Positions 55,718-61,453 of a stretch of 64,000 nt of DNA are shown here, in pieces. The position numbers and the translations under genes are program-made. The DNA lies in assembly GCA_024400755.1 (NCBI GenBank), contig JAKSMG010000001.1, forward strand, positions 1 through 64,000, in the 5' to 3' direction. The notes under the pieces were generated by a model. It was not told the DNA's origin and made no database searches. It worked only from the letters and a program-made list of their open reading frames with translations. The DNA is from Bacteroidales bacterium (lineage in GTDB: Bacteria; Bacteroidota; Bacteroidia; Bacteroidales; WCHB1-69). Numbering within the stretch: the stretch's first letter is position 1; every line of letters begins with the position of its first letter.

Positions 55718-56818
55718 TTATTCTATTAAATTGCGAATGTCGGACAGCATCTTGGCATATTTCTTCAACACGCGATCCCATGCACGATAATCCTCATCTT
55801 TGGGCGATGACTTGTATGCCACCTGACTTTGCAGCAAAAGTTTGAATTTCAATTGTCCATCACCATTATCCGGAACTTGCTTGAGTTCGATTCGGCTGCG
55901 TATGATCTTGTCGGGATATTGTTCCACATTCCATGCCGTGCGATACCAACCTGCAACATTATCATTGATTTCCAGAGTCTCAAACAACTCACTTATGTAA
56001 TATTTCATACGTGCTATTGCATCGTCTCGAGTCATGTCCTTTTTCACCATAGCTTCAAAGCGTTTGTTAGCGATGTCGGTTCCTGGCTCGGATGCCGTAT
56101 ATGCTTGATCTACTGCTAATTCTTTTGTCAGGTTATACGAAGATACATTTTCATTAAAATTCATCATGCGGCTATATTCCAGATACCCCTCGGCGCGTAT
56201 GACCAACTCAACAGGCTTTTCCTTGTATAATTGAAATGTAGCACTATTTTTCCCTTTGGTGACCAAAACGCCATCGACCCAAAACTCCGCTGAAGGTGCA
56301 TCTACTAGAACATTTACATCACGACGATTCTGCACCATTTCAATATTATACGACATGTGGATGTCCGCCTGGTCATTGAAATTTACGCTTTTAACATACC
56401 TGTCATAACCATCGGTCATTAATATGACATTCTTTGACTCTCCTTTGTTTATGGTGAAATGTATGGGACTTTGCCCCATCAGTCTCCCGTCCACATATAT
56501 GTCGGCAGTAGCAGGATGTGAGGTTATGGAAACTTCTTTACGATTGGGTTTCAGGTTTACTTTCATCGTGGACGGAGATTTGAGGTTGATAATAAACTGT
56601 TCAGAATCGTATCCGTCGCACTCTACAACAAACACAAGATCCACAATTGATACCTGAATGCTATATACACCAGGAGAAACTGGTTCAACAACTTTTCCTT
56701 TCTGATAAACAACCGCCGTGGTTGGAGTTACAGTAACTGACACATTTTTGGCAGAAATTGTAGTAATATAGAGAAAAGAAATCAGTAGAACAAACAAGAT
56801 TTTACATATTTTCTTCAT
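55718..56818 (-). CDS. PEGA-domain periplasmic protein
   Basis: The 366-residue protein has a signal peptide (ICKILFVLLISFLYITTISA) and three PEGA-like repeats (about 25-95, 95-165, 170-235). Two are recognisable from ITSHPATADIYVDGRLMGQSPIHFTI and LVDAPSAEFWVDGVLVTKGK. The C-terminal 120 residues (about 245-366) are an unassigned alpha/beta domain (FEAMVKKDMTRDDAIARMKYYI). PEGA repeats are surface-layer-like beta domains of unknown binding role. The gene is complete and lies inside the 2076-bp interval between repeats 4 and 5. Confidence 0.8.
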   Translation of the reverse strand: MKKICKILFVLLISFLYITTISAKNVSVTVTPTTAVVYQKGKVVEPVSPGVYSIQVSIVDLVFVVECDGYDSEQFIINLKSPSTMKVNLKPNRKEVSITSHPATADIYVDGRLMGQSPIHFTINKGESKNVILMTDGYDRYVKSVNFNDQADIHMSYNIEMVQNRRDVNVLVDAPSAEFWVDGVLVTKGKNSATFQLYKEKPVELVIRAEGYLEYSRMMNFNENVSSYNLTKELAVDQAYTASEPGTDIANKRFEAMVKKDMTRDDAIARMKYYISELFETLEINDNVAGWYRTAWNVEQYPDKIIRSRIELKQVPDNGDGQLKFKLLLQSQVAYKSSPKDEDYRAWDRVLKKYAKMLSDIRNLIE

Positions 56819-56937
56819 TTTTTTACGCCTGTTATTTTACATCGGCCCATCGGTTTTGATAATAGAAATTATAAAAGATGTGCCAAAGGTGTTGGAATTA
56901 TGCACACAAAAAAAGCGCGGCACTTTTCGCCTTCATT

Positions 56938-57064
56938 GGAGTCTTTGAGGTCTTCGACTACCTGATCCACCCAATTACAACGAGTAAAGCCCACGCCTTT
57001 TAGCGGGAGCGCCGTTGCCTTACTCTGGGTGGATTCTTGAAGTTGTCGAAGTTTCAAAGACTCC
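56938..57064. other. 127-nt imperfect palindrome, possible structured RNA or site
   Basis: GGAGTCTTTGA at 56938 pairs with TCAAAGACTCC ending at 57064. Inward, TTCGAC pairs with GTCGAA, TCCACCCA (56966-56973) with TGGGTGGA (57026-57033), and GAGTAA (56982-56987) with TTACTC (57020-57025). It lies in the 535-bp gap between the PEGA gene and the transposase fragment, in which I see no convincing gene. The 62-codon minus-strand frame here is most likely a by-product. Confidence 0.6.
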
Positions 57065-57252
57065 AGTGTATAAGCTACTTCGCTTTTTTCTATTCTATGG
57101 TGTGCACAATCGAATTATGTGATTTAATTCATAGGCATCCTGTTTTTGTTAGCACTTGTTTTAAATTTGTCAAAATCGGCGGCAAAAGTAATAAAAATTT
57201 TAGTATCTGACAAAAATTTGAAATTTTAATCTAACTTGTTTATATTTAGCGA

Positions 57253-57283
57253 GTTATCAACAAATTTTGTTGGTAACTTTTTT
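57253..57283. terminator. Terminator-like hairpin left of the IS fragment
   Basis: GTTATCAACAAA and TTTGTTGGTAAC pair with one mismatch, followed by a T-rich run. It may shield the transposase from outside transcription. Confidence 0.55.
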
Positions 57284-57300
57284 GTTTTATTCTTGATAAA

Positions 57301-57368
57301 GTGATTGATACTCAGTATTTTAGAAGCAAAAAAACTACCACATCTTTTCTTCTATGAGTATCAATCAC
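57301..57368 (+). promoter_or_regulatory. Leader inverted repeat covering the transposase start codon
   Basis: GTGATTGATACTCA (57301-57314) and TGAGTATCAATCAC (57355-57368) are exact reverse complements. The second arm contains the TG of the ATG and the next codons. In a transcript that enters from upstream, this stem would hide the start codon. Confidence 0.7.
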
Positions 57369-57442
57369 GGCAGCAAAAACAACGAATTATCCGACACGTT
57401 GGTCACTTTTTTAGGAAAAAACATCAACCTTGCCCATATCAA
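57354..57442 (+). pseudogene. IS4-like transposase N-terminus, cut at repeat 5
   Basis: MSINHGSKNNELSDTLVTFL then GKNINLAHIK is the start of an IS4-type transposase of Bacteroidota. The frame is lost within repeat 5 after about 30 codons. The rest of the element is absent on the other side. Confidence 0.65.
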
Positions 57443-57477
57443 GTTTAAGTGTTAAATAATTTTGATGAGATTAAAAC
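57443..57477. repeat. CRISPR-type repeat, copy 5
   Basis: Identical to copies 1-4. It joins the transposase fragment to a minus-strand phage gene start. Confidence 0.95.
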
Positions 57478-57561
57478 CTTGAATCCGGAATTCATCTGCG
57501 TCAGCTCGCTTGAAGCATTTCCATTAATATTGACAACGAAATTTACGGTATTGTCGGCCAT
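57478..57561 (-). pseudogene. Phage tape-measure-like N-terminus, cut at repeat 5
   Basis: Twenty-eight codons, MADNTVNFVVNINGNASSEL then TQMNSGFK, run on the minus strand into repeat 5. Starts of this kind (VNFVVNINGNAS) are found in tail tape measure proteins of Bacteroidota phages. The rest is missing. Confidence 0.5.
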
Positions 57562-57593
57562 CGTATTGTTTTTTTTGCTATTTTTGCGGTGAT

Positions 57594-57818
57594 ATGATTA
57601 CGGCACTTGTTTTATATGGTATTTTGATTGTCGCCTTGATAATTGCCATCACTTTCATCGTGATGATTATTGTGGCGTACATTCGATTTCATAATGGTAA
57701 AATCACACAAGACGATTTAAACTCAGCCACGGAAATCCATAAGAAGAACAGAGCGGTACGAAAACGAAAAAGAACACTTGGCTATCATTCAACAGATGCA
57801 ATCTTAGGATTCAAATAG
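57594..57818 (+). CDS. Small single-pass membrane protein
   Basis: A 74-residue protein with one hydrophobic helix (about 4-32: ALVLYGILIVALIIAITFIVMIIVAYI) and a basic cytoplasmic tail (KKNRAVRKRKR). A TATTTTTG box at 57579-57586 is so close that the leader would be only a few bases. No family recognised. It lies between two minus-strand phage gene pieces, so it may be a phage-encoded membrane factor. Confidence 0.6.
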   Translation: MITALVLYGILIVALIIAITFIVMIIVAYIRFHNGKITQDDLNSATEIHKKNRAVRKRKRTLGYHSTDAILGFK

Positions 57819-57831
57819 TCCGTTACCTTTT

Positions 57832-57912
57832 TCATGTCTCATCTTTTCTTATCTTTTCAAGGGCGGCGATGGCCGTGGCCCATTCTTCGTCGTTTAGCTT
57901 GTCCGGGGCAAT
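57832..57912 (-). pseudogene. Phage tail-assembly-like C-terminus, cut at repeat 6
   Basis: On the minus strand the frame leaves repeat 6 as IAPDKLNDEEWATAIAALEK then IRKDET and a stop. The acidic DKLNDEEWA pattern and the position just before the tape-measure-like gene fit a tail assembly protein. The 5' part is missing. Confidence 0.5.
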
Positions 57913-57947
57913 GTTTAAGTGTTAAATAATTTTGATGAGATTAAATC
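57913..57947. repeat. CRISPR-type repeat, copy 6 (variant end)
   Basis: Matches the other copies except that it ends TTAAATC instead of TTAAAAC, a one-base change shared with copy 7. Confidence 0.93.
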
Positions 57948-58458
57948 CGCACCTGCCTTTCTTGTGTTCTTCCATTCCTCGTTTAGCCTTTGATACCATC
58001 TCGGGGCTATAACCTTGATCGTATTTTTCGGAAGCTCTTGCAACTGTGCCAAACTCCTGCAATTCCTTTCCGATAATATGCAATCCATTGATTATACGTT
58101 CGCGCTGTTCCTGGCGCGGTTTGGACACGGCATTGGCGTAATGTGATAACTGTGCATGACGGATACCGGTTGCGCGGCTTAACGCAGCCAGTGTTGTGTA
58201 TTGCTGTGCCTCGTGCAAGATTGCGCTAACCCTTTTTTCATACACCAGTTCATAGTCGCCATTCTTGATGCTTTCTGGAATAGAGTCGCCGTCGGCGATA
58301 CAGCCCTCCAGATGGAACTGTAATTCCTCTTCGGTCTCCCTCTTCAGATCTCCGTATGTTTTGCCTGTTGAAACGACTACACCATTGATGCGTGGGTCGC
58401 TGATGTATGATGCGTAGTTTTTGCCACACCAATCCACTGTTACTTTTATCTGTTCCAT
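57948..58458 (-). CDS. hicB: HicB-like antitoxin, 3' end cut at repeat 6
   Basis: At least 170 residues. The N-terminal HicB fold (KVTVDWCGKNYASYI, VVVSTGKTYGDLKRETEEEL) is followed by a helix-turn-helix (LAALSRATGIRHAQLSHYANAVSKPRQEQRERIINGLHIIG). The last residues before the stop in the present frame come from repeat 6, so the true C-terminus is missing. It neutralises HicA and represses the operon. hicA is 22 bases upstream. Confidence 0.85.
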
Positions 58459-58480
58459 GTTATTGTTTTTTTTATGAGGC

Positions 58481-58675
58481 TTATTTCAGTCCCGCTTGTT
58501 TCAAAATGTTGTCTAAAAGGTCTCCGTCCAAATCGTCCGACAATTTCTTGTTTACCGTCACTTTCCCTTTCTTGGTGGGGTGCTTGAACTGTCGGTGGTC
58601 GCCTTTGATTTTTACAAGTTCCCATCCGTCCCTCCTCAACATTCTGATTAAATCCCGCACTTTTATTGTCTTCAT
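58481..58675 (-). CDS. hicA: HicA-like mRNA interferase toxin
   Basis: The 64-residue protein, MKTIKVRDLIRMLRRDGWEL, then KGDHRQFKHPTKKGKVTV, has the dsRBD-like HicA fold and the catalytic His in GDHRQF. It cleaves mRNA when not bound by HicB. Start chosen at 58675, 28 bases after the promoter, because the upstream ATG lies in the promoter region. Confidence 0.92.
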   Translation of the reverse strand: MKTIKVRDLIRMLRRDGWELVKIKGDHRQFKHPTKKGKVTVNKKLSDDLDGDLLDNILKQAGLK

Positions 58676-58702
58676 ATTTTTTTCTTTCAGAATTTGATTA
58701 TG

Positions 58703-58731
58703 CAAAAATAGTATTATTTTTAATACTATTT
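58703..58731 (-). promoter_or_regulatory. hicAB promoter and operator
   Basis: A minus-strand TATTTTTG box (58703-58710) overlaps AAATAGTATTA (58706-58716) with its exact reverse complement TAATACTATTT (58721-58731). This is a good site for repression by the HicB helix-turn-helix. Confidence 0.7.
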
Positions 58732-58860
58732 GCTTTTTTTTTGAAAATTTTCTAGATTGTAAATCAGCAACTTATCATTATTCTTTGTTATAATAATTTT
58801 TTTTGTGTCTTTTTTGTGTGCTTTTTGTGTATGGATTGAAATTTTTTGTATTTTTGCGGC

Positions 58861-59006
58861 ACCAAACAGTAACAAAAGATGAAGAATCATCAATCCAGTA
58901 AACGATATTTAAAAGCCGATATGGTACGCCTTTGGGAAACTTCTGGTGGCGTAGTTACTGACGCGGTATCCCTACGTCGGCTTTCTTTATTACCAAACAG
59001 TAACAA
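58861..59006 (+). other. Leader region with paired stems between two direct repeats
   Basis: ACCAAACAGTAACAA occurs at 58861-58875 and again at 58992-59006, each just before an ATG. Between them are AAAGCCGA (58912-58919) with TCGGCTTT (58977-58984) and, inside, TACGCC (58925-58930) with GGCGTA (58948-58953). A TATTTTTG-type box precedes the first repeat. It could be a structured leader or a short duplicated gene start. Confidence 0.5.
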
Positions 59007-59008
59007 CC

Positions 59009-59122
59009 ATGTTATCCAACATCAGAATCAGCCCAGCTCAGGCGGTAAAGGAGCAATCAGACCGTAAACTTCGCGCCATAGAGCGCGTGTTGGCCGGAGA
59101 GGCCTTCACCATCACCACCGAC
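59009..59122 (+). pseudogene. Unknown gene N-terminus, cut at repeat 7
   Basis: Thirty-eight codons, MLSNIRISPAQAVKEQSDRK then LRAIERVLAGEAFTITTD, then stop in repeat 7. No family recognised; helical, possibly phage- or element-borne. Confidence 0.5.
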
Positions 59123-59157
59123 GTTTAAGTGTTAAATAATTTTGATGAGATTAAATC
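59123..59157. repeat. CRISPR-type repeat, copy 7 (variant end)
   Basis: Same TTAAATC end as copy 6. It is the last copy in the window. Confidence 0.93.
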
Positions 59158-59253
59158 CCAGAACAAATATCTTATCCGATTAAAGAAAACACTTCTCAAA
59201 ATCCGCTCGAAATGCGAGAAAAATGGATGATTTCGGGTATCATTCCTCTATAA
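59158..59253 (+). pseudogene. Unknown gene C-terminus starting at repeat 7
   Basis: Thirty-one codons, PEQISYPIKENTSQNPLEMR then EKWMISGIIPL and TAA, run out of repeat 7. It is in the opposite register to the fragment before repeat 7, and no shared family is evident. Confidence 0.45.
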
Positions 59254-59296
59254 AAAATCAATTTATATTCAACCGGCATAAAAAACAAATTTTTAT

Positions 59297-59304
59297 GTAT
59301 ATTT
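59297..59304 (+). promoter_or_regulatory. -7 box of the 59340 gene
   Basis: TATATTTG fits TAnnTTTG, 36 bases before the ATG. Confidence 0.6.
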
Positions 59305-59339
59305 GCAGTCCCGATTTTTAGAGGAAAAATAATCCCATT

Positions 59340-60290
59340 ATGAAAAAGAACATCCTATACGCAATTTTGTCATTTGCATTTTGCAGAACAATCCAAGCGC
59401 AAACGGCTGATTACAAGGCATACTATCAAATGACCTCGCAAGCCTACTGCGCATTGGCTGACAGCAATTTCCTACAAGCTGCCGAACTCTATGAAAAAGC
59501 ATTTGCAGACTTTTATCCGTTTACGTATGACTTGACCAACTTGCGTGATTGCTATCTTGCAATAGGAGACACCAACAGTGCCGTTAACAGTGTTAAACGT
59601 ATGATTGCCTGTGGCTGGACATTGGAAGAGAAATTGCCCGTTGTGGATTACAGGCATTTCGACAACGATATGGGGGCTTTTGATTCTACAAGAATTTTGG
59701 CAATTCGAGAAATGTATCCGTCCTTACGTCAAGAGTACCTGAAAAAAATTGATTATGAAGAAAATGCTTATTGGGAAAGAATCGTATATAATGAGGTGCT
59801 CTGCGTTCAAACTCGGCTGCGATATGGTCAGAAAAAAGCAGATTACGCATGGTTGACCAATTTGAACGAAGCAATTATCCTTTTGAAAAATAAAGAATTG
59901 AATAGGGAGAAAATTGACGCATGGAATGGCTCTTTTGCATTTATGGCGTTAGTTCATCTTGCACAAAGTACTGAAGTATATAGCCACAACAAGAAGGTTT
60001 GTGATTCTTTGTTTTACCAACTCATGGATTTGCTGAAAAAAGAGGTGATACGTGGAAATCTTCACCCTAATGATTTTGCAGCCATTTACGACGCGGTCTA
60101 TAGTTATCGTCACGACAAATCCTATTATGGCAGAGAACTCACATTAAATCCTAAAACAGGTCTAAATTCTTGTTTCCCTGTAGAAGATGTTGACAACGTG
60201 GATGCACGTCGTGCGGAAATCGGCCTGCCGCCTCTTTGGACATTTTGCAAAATTTACAACATTAAACTCCCGGAAAACTATCATAAATGA
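59340..60290 (+). CDS. Secreted TPR-like protein, unknown function
   Basis: The 316-residue protein has a signal peptide (MKKNILYAILSFAFCRTIQA). A TPR-like pair follows at about 30-90 (ALADSNFLQAAELYEKAFADFYPFTYDLTNLRDCYLAIGDTNSAVNSVKRMIACGW). The helical C-terminal half ends with a motif seen in related Bacteroidota proteins (RRAEIGLPPLWTFCKIYNIKLP-like, with an RR variant here of ARRAEIGLPPLW). The function is unknown. It has its own promoter and is monocistronic. Confidence 0.75.
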   Translation: MKKNILYAILSFAFCRTIQAQTADYKAYYQMTSQAYCALADSNFLQAAELYEKAFADFYPFTYDLTNLRDCYLAIGDTNSAVNSVKRMIACGWTLEEKLPVVDYRHFDNDMGAFDSTRILAIREMYPSLRQEYLKKIDYEENAYWERIVYNEVLCVQTRLRYGQKKADYAWLTNLNEAIILLKNKELNREKIDAWNGSFAFMALVHLAQSTEVYSHNKKVCDSLFYQLMDLLKKEVIRGNLHPNDFAAIYDAVYSYRHDKSYYGRELTLNPKTGLNSCFPVEDVDNVDARRAEIGLPPLWTFCKIYNIKLPENYHK

Positions 60291-60397
60291 TTCTAATACT
60301 AACAGAAGAAGAACGCCATCCATCGGCATAATACTCAACCGTCGGATAATGTGTCCAGCATAAAAATAAAAAAACATGCAACTTGTTGAATTTATTG

Positions 60398-60447
60398 TAT
60401 TTTTGCAACTCATTTAATAACAAAAAATGCCTCGGTTTTTTCGAGGC
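60398..60447 (+). ncRNA. Orphan promoter with a short hairpin; possible small RNA
   Basis: A TATTTTTG box (60398-60405) is followed by GCCTCG (60429-60434) and CGAGGC (60442-60447) with the loop GTTTTTT. The only frame is 18 codons long. It may be a small RNA, a very short ORF, or a promoter left behind. It occupies most of the 296-bp gap before the lipoprotein gene. Confidence 0.35.
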
Positions 60448-60548
60448 CAAAACACTAAAACCAAACCCATAAAACAGAAAATATAAAAATGAAAGTCACA
60501 ATAAATTAGAAAAATTTTCAATTTTTGTTTCCTACTAAAGAAATTTTG

Positions 60549-60556
60549 TATTTTTG
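60549..60556 (+). promoter_or_regulatory. -7 box of the 60587 lipoprotein gene
   Basis: TATTTTTG, 31 bases before the ATG. Confidence 0.6.
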
Positions 60557-60586
60557 CAGAATTATTAACCAACCAATAAAATCATT

Positions 60587-60859
60587 ATGAAAAAATTATT
60601 TTTAATTATTGTATGCATTGCAACATGTGCCTTGTTTTCAACCAGTTGCTCAAAGAATTGTTCCTGCCAAGTGGAAGAGTATTATGAAATTACCGATCCT
60701 TCCCAACTTGATCAAGAATTCATTAATATGCTGAATAGCATGCGAGCCACTGGAACAGTTCAGCAAACAATTAACAAGGGTAAATGCTCCGACATTAACG
60801 AATATGCAGAAGCCGTCATGCCGGGTTATAAACAAATCGTAAAATCTACTTGCAAATAG
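60587..60859 (+). CDS. Small lipoprotein of unknown function
   Basis: A 90-residue protein with a lipoprotein signal peptide (LIIVCIATCALFSTSC; lipidated Cys about 21). The mature part has four Cys in all (CSKNCSC, KGKCSD, STCK) that could form disulfides. No family recognised. It has its own promoter and terminator. Confidence 0.8.
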   Translation: MKKLFLIIVCIATCALFSTSCSKNCSCQVEEYYEITDPSQLDQEFINMLNSMRATGTVQQTINKGKCSDINEYAEAVMPGYKQIVKSTCK

Positions 60860-60880
60860 ATTTTCTTTTCTGTATTCAAC

Positions 60881-60920
60881 AAAACGAGGGCCGTTTGTAA
60901 AAAACGACCCTCGTTTTGTT
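60881..60920 (+). terminator. Terminator after the 60587 gene
   Basis: AAAACGAGGG (60881-60890) pairs with CCCTCGTTTT (60908-60917); inner CGTTT/AAACG extends the stem. T-rich sequence follows. Confidence 0.88.
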
Positions 60921-61054
60921 TTAAGTGTTAATTCATTTCTGAATTATCCCGTTACAAAACTAATCAGGATAATTTCGGTTCTTTTGCGTTTTTGACAAAA
61001 AGAGTAACCGCCAATGTTCAAAAAAAACGTATCTTTGCAACAAATTCAATGACA

Positions 61055-61357
61055 ATGAAAGACGTGAAAATTACGGTAATACGGAAAGCCTGCTACCCCG
61101 ACCTGATGAAGAAGTACGAAAATCCCATTGAACACAGCTGCGACCTGAGCGAAGGCCAGGTTTTTGTTTCGCACAACGGGCAATGTCCCGATCACTTTTG
61201 CGACAGTGCCTGGGGCAGTATCAAGGAGTTTGTAACCGTTTTGGCTCACGGAGGCAGCAACTTTTTCGACGGCTGGATGAAAGACCCCTACTCCGCTATG
61301 ATTTCTTGCAACGACGGCTTCCGACCAGTAAGCTTCCTCCTTGAAGTTGAGGACTGA
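61055..61357 (+). CDS. TIGR04076-like family protein
   Basis: A 100-residue protein with the family phrases VKITVIRKACYPDLMKKY, CDLSEGQVFVS, CPDHFCDSAWGSIKEFVTVLAHGG and MISCNDGFRPVSFLLEVE. Several conserved Cys suggest metal or redox binding; the function is unknown. A TATCTTTG box at 61030-61037 favours the ATG at 61055 over the ATG six bases upstream. Confidence 0.78.
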   Translation: MKDVKITVIRKACYPDLMKKYENPIEHSCDLSEGQVFVSHNGQCPDHFCDSAWGSIKEFVTVLAHGGSNFFDGWMKDPYSAMISCNDGFRPVSFLLEVED

Positions 61358-61453
61358 GTTCGAGTGCTTTACTCGCCATTCCCTGAAAAGAAGCCAAAAT
61401 TCATCAACTTGCCAAAATCAACACTTTTTGCATTCACCATTAAATGAATCCAA

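Noticed and set aside
56869..57057. 62-codon minus-strand frame
   Set aside because: It overlaps the 127-nt palindrome; composition and lack of promoter suggest a non-coding region.
56938..57064. Possible integron attC site
   Set aside because: The palindrome lacks the GTTRRRY/RYYYAAC end boxes and no integrase gene is in the window.
58879..59067. 62-codon plus-strand frame with a good start position after a promoter
   Set aside because: It overlaps the paired stems and the start of the next frame and shows no protein-like pattern; treated as leader RNA, with some doubt.
54123..59187. A protospacer-adjacent motif beside the putative spacers
   Set aside because: I compared the six right-hand and five left-hand flanks, assuming 30-nt spacers, and saw no shared motif.
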